Assembly (NCBI RefSeq): GCF_030622045.1
Contig: NZ_CP130886.1
Location: forward strand, 4,353,557-4,417,556
Direction of reading: 5' to 3'
Length of the DNA: 64,000 bases
Source of the DNA: Planctellipticum variicoloris
Lineage (GTDB): Bacteria; Planctomycetota; Planctomycetia; Planctomycetales; Planctomycetaceae
Of this stretch, positions 53,991 to 62,433 are shown piece after piece. Positions within the stretch are counted from its first letter, which is position 1. Each line of letters opens with the position of its first letter. A program made the position numbers and the translations under genes. Under the pieces are notes generated by a model that was not told the DNA's origin, made no database searches, and saw only the letters and a list, made by a program, of their open reading frames with translations.

Positions 53991-54075
53991 TCACCAGTCC
54001 AGCGAGTCGTGGTCACCGAACCGGATTCGAACATCGAAATGTCGAAGAACCAGAACGACCAGAGCCGGACGGCGG

Positions 54076-54162
54076 TTACTTGCGATGGCGGATCTTGGAT
54101 CGCATCTTTCGCTTCTTCCGCCCGATTTTCCGTCGGCCCCGTCCGGTCTTCTTAACGCCCAT
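54076..54162 (-). CDS. Very small basic protein, AURKAIP1/COX24-like
   Basis: ATG 54162 to TAA 54076 encodes 28 residues, MGVKKTGRGRRKIGRKKRKM followed by RSKIRHRK, with 18 Lys or Arg. The pattern of spaced KK/KR and a terminal RHRK resembles the short basic AURKAIP1/COX24 family, which associates with the small ribosomal subunit. GGGAG lies about 15 bases upstream. It is too short for most gene finders. Chance is unlikely given the strict composition, but expression is not shown. Confidence 0.6.
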   Translation of the reverse strand: MGVKKTGRGRRKIGRKKRKMRSKIRHRK

Positions 54163-54264
54163 TCCAGTCTCGCTCCCACGACTCTATTGTCTGGCGTGCA
54201 GTTATGTCCACATCCTGGCGGTCGTTGCCAGAATCCCAAGTTGTAGCACTCCCGCCCGAGAGGT

Positions 54265-55554
54265 TCAAGGGTCGGGGGAAACGCGTGGATCCACCGTTCC
54301 GTCCGGCTGGCGGACGCGCGTGTCCGCCGGCTTTTGCCCTCGAATCAACCAGTAGTCCTTGACCTGCTCTCCCTCGACGTGCGTGAAGAGCTGCGGCATC
54401 CGCTCGGCGAACCAGTGCGGCGTCTTGGTCACAACCAGGATTTCTCCGAGCGGCTTCAGCCCCCAGAGCGACGCCTGCAGGAAGTGCTCCGCGATCCGCC
54501 AGTTCGAAAAGTACGGCGGATTCGCCAGCGACAGGTCGAACCAGTTGGCTTCCAGGTGACTGCCGTCGGCGTCCAGCAGACCTTCGAAACGATCGCTGAC
54601 CCCGTTAGCCGCCGCGCCCCGTTCGGCGCTCTGCACCGCCCGCGGATTGCAGTCCACGGCGGTCACGTCCACGTTTTCAGCCCGCAGAGCCGCCGCGATG
54701 CCGACGACTCCCGCTCCACAGCCGATATCCAGCACCTTCATGCGGGGCCGGATTTCCATGGCGTTGATCAGCGCCCGGGCGCCGGTGTCGATCCGGCGGT
54801 GACTGAAGACCGACGGCCGGCTGAACGCCTTGATGAGCCGGCCCTGGTCGCGGAAAGCGAATTCGCAGTCGAACGACTTGTACTTCACCGGCTCGTCGAC
54901 GCGCGTCGCCAGATAAAGCGTGCCCTTCTTCCGGATTGGCCGACGGGTCACTTTGGGAAACAGCCGTTTCAGTTCGGCGTGCAGCCATTGATCGTCGTCG
55001 TGGTCGGTCGACGCCACCAGCCGCCCCCCCACCGCCAACCGCCGGTGAGCCTGCTGCAGCAGATCGCGCGTCAGTTCGGCCTCGCCGAACCGCCCGAACG
55101 CCAGCGCCGCCAGATCGACTTCCTCGTCCGGAAAATCCGGCTCGCAATCGAGGAACAGGTTCGCCAGCGGCGGCGTCCAGACTTCATCGGGTTCCTCCGC
55201 GGAAGACTCGACGACCGGCTCAATCGGATCGGCCGCCCCGTAGAGCGTGTCATCGTCCCCATCGTCGTCTTCATAGGGGACGTGCAGATCCCGGAAGATC
55301 GCATCGGCCGCCAGATTGCGCTGGTAGAGATCCAGAAACAGGCAGCGCACGGTGGCCGCCGGGCGCAACCGGGCGTACGTCTCGGCGAACTGGGCGCGGC
55401 CGACGGTATTGCAGATCACGCGCTCGCCGGCCAGTTCGGGGAGCAGATCGATCAGGAGCTGCTCCTGCCTGCGAGCGCGCAGCACGAAATTCGGATCGAG
55501 CTCGTCGTCCTCCTGCCCGGCCTTCCCCTTCCGACGTTCCGATTGACCAGCCAC
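54265..55554 (-). CDS. Class I SAM-dependent methyltransferase (RsmC/RlmG-like)
   Basis: The 429-residue product has an N-terminal degenerate methyltransferase-like domain (about 30-215, with an acidic insert EDDDGDDDTLYG) and a C-terminal catalytic domain. The catalytic domain has motif I MKVLDIGCGAGVVGIAAALR (about 285), VDVTAVDCNPRAVQSAERGA and the base-methyltransferase motif SLANPPYFSNWRIAEH (NPPY). This two-domain layout is that of rRNA guanine-N2 methyltransferases. The target nucleotide is unknown. It is followed 102 bp later by the 28-residue basic gene. Confidence 0.85.
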   Translation of the reverse strand: MAGQSERRKGKAGQEDDELDPNFVLRARRQEQLLIDLLPELAGERVICNTVGRAQFAETYARLRPAATVRCLFLDLYQRNLAADAIFRDLHVPYEDDDGDDDTLYGAADPIEPVVESSAEEPDEVWTPPLANLFLDCEPDFPDEEVDLAALAFGRFGEAELTRDLLQQAHRRLAVGGRLVASTDHDDDQWLHAELKRLFPKVTRRPIRKKGTLYLATRVDEPVKYKSFDCEFAFRDQGRLIKAFSRPSVFSHRRIDTGARALINAMEIRPRMKVLDIGCGAGVVGIAAALRAENVDVTAVDCNPRAVQSAERGAAANGVSDRFEGLLDADGSHLEANWFDLSLANPPYFSNWRIAEHFLQASLWGLKPLGEILVVTKTPHWFAERMPQLFTHVEGEQVKDYWLIRGQKPADTRVRQPDGTVDPRVSPDP

Positions 55555-55606
55555 TCTGTCACCTCTCGTTGTGCAAGTTTCGAAGAGCGAAGAGCGAGTA
55601 GCCAGA

Positions 55607-55798
55607 GAAGTCGAAGCTTATCGCTGATCGCGAATCGCCGGATGAAGAGGGCACATTCCTGGGCTCTCGACTCTAGACTCATTTCGACATTCCGCCTTCG
55701 TCATTCGACATTTCTTCGTTGCGTCTTCGCGGCCCCGTTGCGCGAGAATCTCTCTCCAGTGTCTTCTCTGCGCCTCTGCCCACTCTGCGAGAAATCTT
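55607..55798. repeat. Composite intergenic repeat, second example
   Basis: In order are gcttatcgctgatcgcgaat, ttcgacattccgccttcgtc, then ttgcgtcttcgcggccccgt and ctgcgcctctgcccactctg. This matches the family order at 42122-42236. It fills the gap between two convergently unrelated methyltransferase genes. Confidence 0.65.
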
Positions 55799-55813
55799 AA
55801 TTTGACTGCGAGC

Positions 55814-57058
55814 CTACACCACCCGGCACATGACGCACTTCAGATAATCGCTCTCCAGGCAATGGGCCGAACGGGGATGGTCCGACGACGGACCCCGCAC
55901 GGCCAGGAACTGCAGATGCCGGCCCGCCTGAATGGCCGCCCGCCCCAGCACTTCCAGAAACATGCCCTGATCGACGTGCCCCGAGCAACTGCAGGTCAGC
56001 AGCCACCCGCCCGGCTTGATCACGTTCATCGCAAGCTGATTGAGGCTCAGGTAGCCCCGCAGCGCAGCGTCGACCCCGGCCCGATGCCGGGCCATTTTCG
56101 GCGGATCGAGGATCACTGCGTCGAAGCGTTCGTCCGTCGCCGCAATCCCTTCCAGGGCCTTAAAGCCGTCGCTCTTGAGCGTCTTCAGCCGGTCCCCCAC
56201 GCCATTCAGGTCCGCATTGGACCGAGCCAGTTGCAGGGCCGACTCGGAGACGTCGACCGCGACGACTTCGCGCGCGCCGCCGTGGACGAGTGCATTGAGT
56301 GCGAAGCCGCCCGTGTAGGAAAACATGTCGAGGACTTTTGCGCCCCGCACGAACTGGCTGAAGAACAGCCGGTTTTCCCGCTGATCGAGAAAGAAGCCGG
56401 TCTTCTGCCCCTCGGCGACGTCCAGTCCGAAACGGATGCCGTTTTCGGAGATGAACAGCGGCCGGGGAGGCGGTTCGCCCGCCAGCAGCCCGTCGGCGAC
56501 TTCCAGCCCTTCGGCGGCCCGAATCCCCTTCTCGGTCCGCAGCCAGATTCCTTTCGGCTGCAGTTTTTCCTGCAGCAGTTTCAGGAACAGATCCTTCCGT
56601 TCGTAGAGGGCCAGGCTGGTGAGCTGCACGAGCAGCCAGTCGCCGTAGCGGTCGATCGTCAGCCCCGACAGCAGATCCCCTTCGCTGTTGACCAGCCGGC
56701 AGGCCAGATCCGGCGTGAACTCTCCATGCAGCGCCCGCCTGAGGGCGATCGCGTCGTCCAACCGGCTGGACCAGAGCGCTTCGTCGAGCGGCAGCGTTTC
56801 ATTCCAGGAATAGAGCCGGACGCGAATGTTGCTGAAGGGATTGAACAGGCCGCGGGCGATGAACTGCCCCTTGTCAGACCGGAGCAGGACCTCGGCGCCG
56901 GGAGCGGCCTCGCCGATGACCTGCTGCACCGCTCCCTGGTAAACCCAGGGATGGTGGTTGAAGAACGGCAGGGCGTTCCGCGGCTTCAGAATCACCTCGG
57001 GCAGCTTCAGAACCGCTTCTTCAGGCAGCCCGGTTTCCACGTCCATAGCGGCAGTCAT
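55814..57058 (-). CDS. RlmI-like 23S rRNA cytosine-C5 methyltransferase (PUA + class I methyltransferase)
   Basis: ATG 57058 gives 414 residues. The N-terminal PUA-like part (FNHHPWVYQGAVQQVIGEAA, GFIARGLFNPFSNIRVRLYS) is followed by an EEHEE-like region (LVNSEGDLLSGLTIDRYGDW, NGIRFGLDVAEGQKTGFFLD-QREN). The SAM domain has motif I VLDMFSYTGGFALNALVHGG, motif IV FDAVILDPPKMAR and motif VI LLTCSCSGHVD with the catalytic Cys. The order is that of RlmI (YccW). The length is normal. It lies upstream of the other methyltransferase with the composite repeat between them. Confidence 0.92.
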   Translation of the reverse strand: MTAAMDVETGLPEEAVLKLPEVILKPRNALPFFNHHPWVYQGAVQQVIGEAAPGAEVLLRSDKGQFIARGLFNPFSNIRVRLYSWNETLPLDEALWSSRLDDAIALRRALHGEFTPDLACRLVNSEGDLLSGLTIDRYGDWLLVQLTSLALYERKDLFLKLLQEKLQPKGIWLRTEKGIRAAEGLEVADGLLAGEPPPRPLFISENGIRFGLDVAEGQKTGFFLDQRENRLFFSQFVRGAKVLDMFSYTGGFALNALVHGGAREVVAVDVSESALQLARSNADLNGVGDRLKTLKSDGFKALEGIAATDERFDAVILDPPKMARHRAGVDAALRGYLSLNQLAMNVIKPGGWLLTCSCSGHVDQGMFLEVLGRAAIQAGRHLQFLAVRGPSSDHPRSAHCLESDYLKCVMCRVV

Positions 57059-57171
57059 GAGGCACTTTCCAGAACCAGCAGACGGAGCGGAAACCCGCCC
57101 CGCAAGAAAAGCAAAATGGCGACGCCCGCAGAGGACATCGCCTGAATCCAACTTGCGAATTCGAAGATGAA

Positions 57172-57322
57172 TCCGAGGAAACCACGAATGGCACGAATCC
57201 GTACCAAGGAATCAGGAAACCTCACGGAATCGCCGATTCGATGCGATATCCAGTCGCACACGGCCGTTCCAGGCCAGTCTTCCGATTCGTGTGGATTCGT
57301 GTGCTTCGTGGTCAATCTTCTG
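57172..57322. repeat. ACCACGAATGGCACGAAT-type degenerate repeat
   Basis: The run aaccacgaatggcacgaatc at the left and attcgtgtggattcgtgtgc then ttcgtggtca at the right are inverted with respect to each other. It fills the gap between the response regulator and the RlmI-like gene. Confidence 0.55.
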
Positions 57323-57329
57323 GCTGTGT

Positions 57330-57788
57330 TTATTTGAGCCCGAGCGTCTTCACCCCGGCTCCTTCGATCTCTTCGAGGTAGGCCAGCAGCCGGTCCCGTT
57401 CGTTGGTCAGGTGCCGGACCCGCAGCAGCGACTTCACGCGGGTCAGCAGTTCCAGCCGATTGACCGGCTTCGTGAGAAAGTCGTCGGCGCCGGCCTGCAC
57501 CGCCTTCTCGATGTCACCCATTTCGTTGAGCGCGGTGACCATCAGCACGGGAATAGCCCGCGTGGCGGGATCCTTCCGCAGCCGCTGGCAGACTTCGTAC
57601 CCGCTCAGCTTGGGCATCATGATGTCCAGCAGGATCAGGTCCGGCTGGAACTCGGCGACTTTGGCCAATGTCTCCTGACCATCGTAGGCCATGGCGATTT
57701 CGTACGGTTCATCCGCCAGATACGCGTCGAGCAACTCGCAGTTCTGCAAGTTGTCGTCCGCAATCAGCACTCGGGAAATCTGCGTCAT
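57330..57788 (-). CDS. Single-domain response regulator (CheY-like receiver)
   Basis: ATG 57788 gives 152 residues. Receiver-domain landmarks are VLIADDNLQNCELLDAYLAD (acidic pair), PDLILLDIMMPKLSGYEVCQ (phospho-acceptor Asp about residue 55), VLMVTALNEMGDIEKAVQAG (Thr) and DDFLTKPVNRLELLTRVKSL (Lys). A ~28-residue helical tail (NERDRLLAYLEEIEGAGV) replaces an output domain. It is an adaptor-type regulator, and no histidine kinase is adjacent. Confidence 0.93.
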   Translation of the reverse strand: MTQISRVLIADDNLQNCELLDAYLADEPYEIAMAYDGQETLAKVAEFQPDLILLDIMMPKLSGYEVCQRLRKDPATRAIPVLMVTALNEMGDIEKAVQAGADDFLTKPVNRLELLTRVKSLLRVRHLTNERDRLLAYLEEIEGAGVKTLGLK

Positions 57789-58096
57789 TGGTTTGCCACC
57801 CGGCCACCGGAAGATCGACCCGTCTCTACGCCCGCGGGCCGCCACAGACCGTCCGGTCAAACAACCCGGCATGATACCACAAGCACGGATCGGCGAAAAC
57901 CCGCGGCTGAGAGGGGAAGCCCCACATTGCCACGGACTAACGCAACACCCAACGGCACAATGCCTTCCGACGATTTTCACGCACGTCGGGCGTATTTCGG
58001 AGGCCGCCCGGCGGCGGCAACGCAATGATCTGAACAGGGGACAATTGACCTTGTGAAGCGGATTCACCGGAGGGAGAATCGCGTCTGGAGGAATTC

Positions 58097-58333
58097 ATGG
58101 TTCTGACTGCAGAGTAAATTGCCGCCGTCAATGACGGCGTCTCCGTGACAGTCGCCGACGCCGAGACTGGCGTGGAATTCGTTGTCGTCCGCGCTGACCT
58201 CTACGCCCGGATTCGACGGCTCGTCGAAGATCGTTCGGACGAGGAGATCCAGGCGACGGCTTCCCAGATCAACGAGATCATGCAGGACGACGACGCTCTC
58301 GACCCCTGGCTGGAGAGCTATCAGACGCCATGA
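58097..58333 (+). pseudogene. Antitoxin gene of locus 2 with an in-frame stop at codon 7
   Basis: ATG 58097 is preceded by GGAGG. It reads MVLTAE-stop-IAAVNDGVSV, then VADAETGVEFVVVRADLYAR ... DALDPWLESYQTP, homologous to the intact antitoxin at 38260 (MQLTREQLQAV...). TAA at 58115-58117 replaces the codon that is CAA in the other copy. A restart at GTG 58145 has no ribosome-binding site. The end overlaps the toxin ATG by ATGA. Confidence 0.82.
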
Positions 58334-58578
58334 GCCAGCGGGGCAACATTGTCCTGGTCAGTTTCCCGTATTCTGACGGCAGCGGCGCGAAGATTCGTCC
58401 CGCGCTGGTCGTGCAGAACGATGCCGACAATCAGCGACTCGACAATACGGTCGTCGCGATGATTACCGGCAATACGGCTCATGCACATGAGGCGACGCAA
58501 TTGTTGGTTGATCCGGCAACTTCGGATGGCCTACAGTCCGGCCTTCACGGCCCGTCGGCCGTCAAATGCAGCGTGCTA

Positions 58579-59460
58579 GGGCGTGTGGACATTCCTCTTT
58601 CGGAGATTTCCTGGAATTGCAATGATCTTGCGGCTTGAAACTGGTCATGGAGGACCTCGCAGTGCCGCCGCGACATGCTCTCACGGATGAACAATGGGAT
58701 CGTATCCGGAATTTGCTTCCTGGAAAGCCGGGCGATCCCGGCCGGTCCGGGGAGGACAATCGGCTGTTCGTGGACGCCGTTTTGTACGTGGCCAAAACGG
58801 GAGTGCCCTGGCGCGATCTGCCGGAGCGTTTTGGCAACTGGAACTCCGTCTGGCGGCGGTTTGATCGCTGGTGCGAGAACGGGGTCTGGGAGGCCGTCGT
58901 CCGGGAGCTCGGCGAACTCGATCTTGAGGAACTGCAACTCGATTCGACATCGATCAAGGTCCATCTGGCCGCCGTTGGCGGCCGACGCGAAGCGGAGGAA
59001 AAAAAGAAGACGCGGACCGCCGTCGCGGCGTTGGCCGCTCTCGCGGAGGTCTGAACACCAAAATCCACGCGGCGGTGGAAAAGAACGGACATCTGGCGGC
59101 CATGCACCTGAGTCCCGGGCAGGACGGAGACGGCCCTCATGGCCGCGCGCTGCTCGAATCGTTCGAACCCGGACAAATCGAACACGTGATCGCAGATACG
59201 GCCTACGACGGAGATGAAACGCGAGACCAGATCCGGAAACTGCAGGCGAAAGCCTGCATCAAGCCCCACAAGAACCGCAAGACCAGGAAGCGCTACGACA
59301 AGCAGCGCTACAAACACCGCAACCAGGTGGAACGCTTCTTCAACCGCATCAAACAGTTTCGCCGCGTGGCCACACGTTACGAAAAGACCCTCGAAAACTT
59401 CGCCGGCTTCGTCTGGCTGGCGGCGCTCATGGTCGATGTCCTATGAATGTCCACACGCCC
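58579..59460 (+). mobile_element. IS5-family (IS427-like) insertion sequence
   Basis: Perfect terminal repeats GGGCGTGTGGACATTC (58579-58594) and its complement (59445-59460) bound an 882-bp element, flanked by a TA duplication (58577-58578 and 59461-59462). It contains one transposase in two frames. Confidence 0.93.
58647..59446 (+). CDS. IS5-family transposase, two frames joined by predicted -1 frameshift
   Basis: Frame A (58647-59054) has [60 protein letters not shown] and [11 protein letters not shown] (first Asp). At about 58999-59006 the slippery AAAAAAAG lies in frame. A -1 shift continues as [20 protein letters not shown], then [18 protein letters not shown] (second Asp) and [20 protein letters not shown] (Glu) to 59446. 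Without the shift, frame A ends 48 bp later. Both parts look intact. Confidence 0.88.
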
Positions 59461-59634
59461 TAGCGACTGTGAATCAGCGGACGATCTTGCGCTCACTCGG
59501 CCGGCTCAGCCCGGTCGCGATGCAGCAGATCGATCACTGCCTGCGGATCGCCTTGGAACTTGCCTGAATTTCACATTTCTTGCCGCCGATTACCTCGCAC
59601 AAATCCGCGTTTCACCCGCCGATTCAACTGACCC

Positions 59635-59825
59635 ATGCCCGCCCGGCCCTCGTTTACCCTTATGGAAGGAGCCAGTGAGGGCAGCACGGAGGCACGGGAC
59701 GGTCAGCCGGGGTCAGCGGCTCCGACTGGCGAACCACATCGGTTTTGCAAAGGAGGTTTCGACATTCCTGCCACAGCGGTATCACAAGGCACCCTCGCCG
59801 CCGGGTGCGAGCTTCCCAGGTGAAT
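59635..59825. other. Unassigned conserved-looking block in the 59568-60022 gap
   Basis: A stretch free of the window's usual repeat families contains several short inverted repeats: AGCC/GGCT within ggtcagccggggtcagcggc, and GCACCC/GGGTGC around 59800. A 62-residue open frame spans it, but a coding role is not supported. It could be a structured RNA or a relic. The remaining gap holds only the heptad tract at 59905. Confidence 0.3.
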
Positions 59826-59904
59826 GGATGCTTTCAGCAACATCTTCATCCTGCTGACGGGGAAACGGGACTCGCAGGCGACGGGGGTGGCGGCGTTGGA
59901 AGAA

Positions 59905-59938
59905 AGCGAATAGCGAGTAGGGAATAGCGAATCGCCAG
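59905..59938. repeat. GCGAATA-type heptad tract
   Basis: The run aagcgaatagcgagtaggga then atagcgaatcgcc is a degenerate relative of the GCGATAA array. Confidence 0.55.
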
Positions 59939-60022
59939 AGTAAGAACGGAGCCGTGGCCGGCCTGAGACAGGTTGGACGCGGCTTTTCTCTTTGATGCTG
60001 GTTCGAAAATGACGGTCGCGGA

Positions 60023-61168
60023 TTATTTGGCCGGGGCGTCCTGTTCGGCTACCGCCAGATAGCGTCGGATCGCTTCTTCAAAGCTGTCAAAGTGATCGCC
60101 GGGGATCATTTCGAGCGTGAACTTTCCGGCGGGTCCGGCCTCTTTCTGCAATCGCTCGCCGGTCTCGTGAAAGCTTTCGTCATCGGTCCCCAGGTAGGCG
60201 TAGTGCGGGCGCTGCAGGAACTGGGAGTTGCCGACCAGCAGGCGGACGGAGCATTCCATCGGGTTGTTTTCGAACGGAACCGTGTCGTCGAACTGCCAGG
60301 CCAGGAACGTGGCGTGGTCGTACAGTCCGCCCGAGCTGCCGCTGTGCCGCATCGGGACGTCGTCCAGCAGCGGCAGGACCGACGCCACGCCGCCGCCGAC
60401 GCTGTGGCCGAATACGTAGATCCGCTGCGGATTCACGTAAGGCTGGGCGGCGAGCCATTTGACGGCCGCCCGGGCGTCGTCGACTTCCCCCAGGAACAGC
60501 TCGTAGCTGCCGGGATTGCCGTTTTCGCCGCGGAGCATGGGGGTCATGACCACGTAGCCCGCCTCGATGAACGGTGCACAGGCTTCCGTCAGGTCGGCTT
60601 CGCCGAACGCGAAGCCGCCGTGCAGGAAGACCAGGGCCGGGCGGGGTTCTGCGACTTCCGGCGGACGGTAGACCCAGGCCTTCAGGTTCAGATCGCCCGA
60701 AGGGTACAGGATTTCCTCGACGTTTTCGGGGGGAGTCTCCCCATCGTCGTAGTCCTGCGGGGCCGGTCCCTGTTGGATGAGTTTTGTGCGAAAGCCGGCC
60801 CGCCACTGGGCGAACGTCTGCCCCGGAGGAACTTTGACCTCGCCGATGAACTGATGGCCGAGACGCGAAACCTGCCAGGCGCCGATGCCGCAGCAGGTGA
60901 CCATGCAGAGGAAACCGGCGCCGGCGATGCCGAGCAGCCACTTCATGGCGGGGCTCAGGCCGCCGTCGCTGGAAGACCTGGAAGCGGCTTTTTTGCCGGT
61001 CTTCCGCCGGGCGGGGAGCTCCGCGACTTCGCCCCAGTCGTCGGCGTCATCGGCGGTCGGTACGACGATCGCGGCGGAGCACTCCCGGCAGCGGATTTTC
61101 CGCCCGGCGAGCGCGTCCTTCACTTTGTACCGCAGCCCGCATTCCGGGCATTCGACCTCCAGCGACAT
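60023..61168 (-). CDS. Membrane-anchored alpha/beta hydrolase with N-terminal zinc ribbon
   Basis: ATG 61168 gives 381 residues. Residues 1-30 are a zinc ribbon (ECPECGLRYKVKDALAGRKI-RCREC). A linker leads to one helix (WLLGIAGAGFLCMVTCCGIG, about 73-92). The C-terminal domain is an alpha/beta hydrolase: ALVFLHGGFAFGEADLTEAC (oxyanion), VYVFGHSVGGGVASVLPLL (nucleophile Ser in GHSVGG) and EMIPGDHFDSFEEAIRRYL (His). The cytoplasmic ribbon and extracytoplasmic enzyme on one chain is a planctomycete-style layout. The substrate is unknown. Confidence 0.85.
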   Translation of the reverse strand: MSLEVECPECGLRYKVKDALAGRKIRCRECSAAIVVPTADDADDWGEVAELPARRKTGKKAASRSSSDGGLSPAMKWLLGIAGAGFLCMVTCCGIGAWQVSRLGHQFIGEVKVPPGQTFAQWRAGFRTKLIQQGPAPQDYDDGETPPENVEEILYPSGDLNLKAWVYRPPEVAEPRPALVFLHGGFAFGEADLTEACAPFIEAGYVVMTPMLRGENGNPGSYELFLGEVDDARAAVKWLAAQPYVNPQRIYVFGHSVGGGVASVLPLLDDVPMRHSGSSGGLYDHATFLAWQFDDTVPFENNPMECSVRLLVGNSQFLQRPHYAYLGTDDESFHETGERLQKEAGPAGKFTLEMIPGDHFDSFEEAIRRYLAVAEQDAPAK

Positions 61169-61342
61169 AACGGAAGCCCTCTGAGTCGGCGAATGTGATG
61201 TTCGAAGGGGGTGTTTTAGCACATGAGGGGGGGCCGAGGGGAGCGATTGGGAGACGGCGGTCCGAAACGTCCAGTCGGCGCGCACCGGGAGCGACGGCGT
61301 CGCCGGGCGGCGTGCTGCTGTTGATCAATTCCAGGGAACGCG

Positions 61343-61650
61343 GGCCCCGGCGGGGCGACTTGTCGAAGGCCGCCCCGCCGGGGTTTGATCACGGTCGGAT
61401 GTCGCCGGGCCGAAGCCCCGCCTGCACTGGCACGATCAGGAGACCGGACTTGCGTCCGGGCTTCTGAAAAACTCGGCGCCGAGGATGTGCGCACACGGGG
61501 TGCGGTCCCCGGATTCCCCGTTGAAGGAGAATCCGCTAATGGGCCCTGATCAGGCCCGGTCGAAGGGAGGCGTCCGGACGCCGGCAGCGGACCGACGACG
61601 GGCATGCTGCTATGCCCCCTTCATAAAGAGGAGGTTTGTTGCGCGGAATT
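61343..61650. ncRNA. Copy B of the ~310-bp structured repeat
   Basis: It aligns with 16042-16354. Helices kept with changed bases are CCCCGGCGGGG/CCCCGCCGGGG (61345/61373), GGATTC/GAATCC (61511/61529) and GAAGGG/CCCTTC (61562/61617). GGGCAT/ATGCCC (61600/61612) is longer than in copy A. CCGGAC/GTCCGG (61444/61454) is present in a position where A has a shorter pair. The element lies between two minus-strand genes, followed by the GTGGTTGGTGGG tract. Strand unknown. Confidence 0.65.
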
Positions 61651-61659
61651 GTGGGGGAG

Positions 61660-61692
61660 AGTGGTTGGTGGGCAGTGGGTAGTGGATGGGGA
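61660..61692. repeat. GTGGTTGGTGGG heptad tract after structured repeat B
   Basis: The run gtggttggtgggcagtgggt then agtggatgggg follows copy B at the same distance as the tract after copy A. Confidence 0.6.
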
Positions 61693-61772
61693 AGAAGGGG
61701 GAAAGACCGGGGCTTCGCGAAGACGCTCCAGCCGCCGGCCACCCGGGATTCGCGAAATCGTTGGCACAATTC

Positions 61773-61790
61773 GGCCGGCGGGAGCCGGCC
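61773..61790. repeat. REP-like hairpin, family 1, compensated copy
   Basis: GGCCGGC and GCCGGCC flank ggga, preceded by attc and followed by CTAC. Compared with the copy at 15982, A-T in the stem has become C-G on both arms. It lies 8 bp from the stop codon of the gene at 61798. Confidence 0.7.
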
Positions 61791-61797
61791 CTACGGC

Positions 61798-62316
61798 TCA
61801 CTCCAACGCCGACGTTCCTTCAATCAGGCGGCGAAGGAGTTCGACCGGGACTCGGCCGCGGAATCTCACTTTGCCGTCGAGGACGACGACGGGAACGCAG
61901 GTGCCGTAGCGTTCGACCAGGCGGGGGTCGGTGTCGATGTCGGCTTCCACAATCCGGGGGAGCCAGCGCTGGTGGCGTTCGAGAATTTCGCGGGCATCGT
62001 CGCAGAGGTGGCAGCCGACGCGGGTGTAGAGCAGCACCGATTTGAAGCGGATGCCGGGCAGCGAGGGGCGCCAGCGGTCGGGCGGACCGTACTCTTCGGC
62101 CTGCTTCAGCCGGCCGAGGAGCCATGTTCCGACGCCGACGAAGGTGGCGCCCAGGCCCCACCAGAAGACCCGGTTGTGGTACCAGAAACGGGGCATCCCC
62201 GAGAGGCCGGAGGCTTCTTCGATGGCGTTGAGCGCGAGCAGCGCCATGCCGAGCAGCAACGAGCCGGTCCCGGCGATCTGCAGGCGGGAGAGATGGGAAA
62301 TATCAGGATCGGTCAT
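61798..62316 (-). CDS. Membrane protein with glutaredoxin-like (DUF836-type) domain
   Basis: The 172-residue product has two N-terminal helices (GTGSLLLGMALLALNAI and FWWGLGATFVGVGTWLLG). A C-terminal thioredoxin-fold domain follows: SVLLYTRVGCHLCDDAREIL (CxxC active site), RIVEADIDTDPRLVERYGTC-VPVVVLDGKVRFRG with the cis-Pro VPVV. It could reduce or sense disulfides at the membrane, facing unknown. It lies just downstream of the molybdopterin oxidoreductase gene, 117 bp apart. Confidence 0.85.
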   Translation of the reverse strand: MTDPDISHLSRLQIAGTGSLLLGMALLALNAIEEASGLSGMPRFWYHNRVFWWGLGATFVGVGTWLLGRLKQAEEYGPPDRWRPSLPGIRFKSVLLYTRVGCHLCDDAREILERHQRWLPRIVEADIDTDPRLVERYGTCVPVVVLDGKVRFRGRVPVELLRRLIEGTSALE

Positions 62317-62433
62317 GAGGCGCGGATTCCGGGAATTGCGGGCCCCGAGGGGAGTGGGGCTGATATTTGTCAGTTGTCAGTTGAAAGAGACTTCATCCAT
62401 TGCGATTCGATGGCACGACATCGGGCGGCACAG

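Larger units (their letters stand above)
58330..59567 (+). pseudogene. PemK/MazF-family toxin gene interrupted by an IS5-family element
   Basis: The first 83 codons (58330-58578: MSQRGNIVLVSFPYSDGSGA, IRPALVVQNDADN, GLHGPSAVKCSVL) and the last 35 (59463-59567: ATVNQRTILRSLGRLSPVAM, QQIDHCLRIALELA) join in frame if the element and one TA are removed. The restored 117-residue protein has the complete PemK/MazF ribonuclease pattern, including the usual C-terminal LGRLSP..M..ID..L..AL.L. The inserted copy reads a short unrelated tail after codon 83. Confidence 0.9.

Noticed and set aside
54000-54070. tRNA-like TTCGAAT loop
   Set aside because: The five bases on either side cannot form a T stem and no acceptor stem is found.
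59640-59720. Possible SRP RNA (ggaaggagccagtgagggcag resembles the GGAAGGA..CAG region)
   Set aside because: The flanking symmetric loop and pairing of the SRP core are not present.
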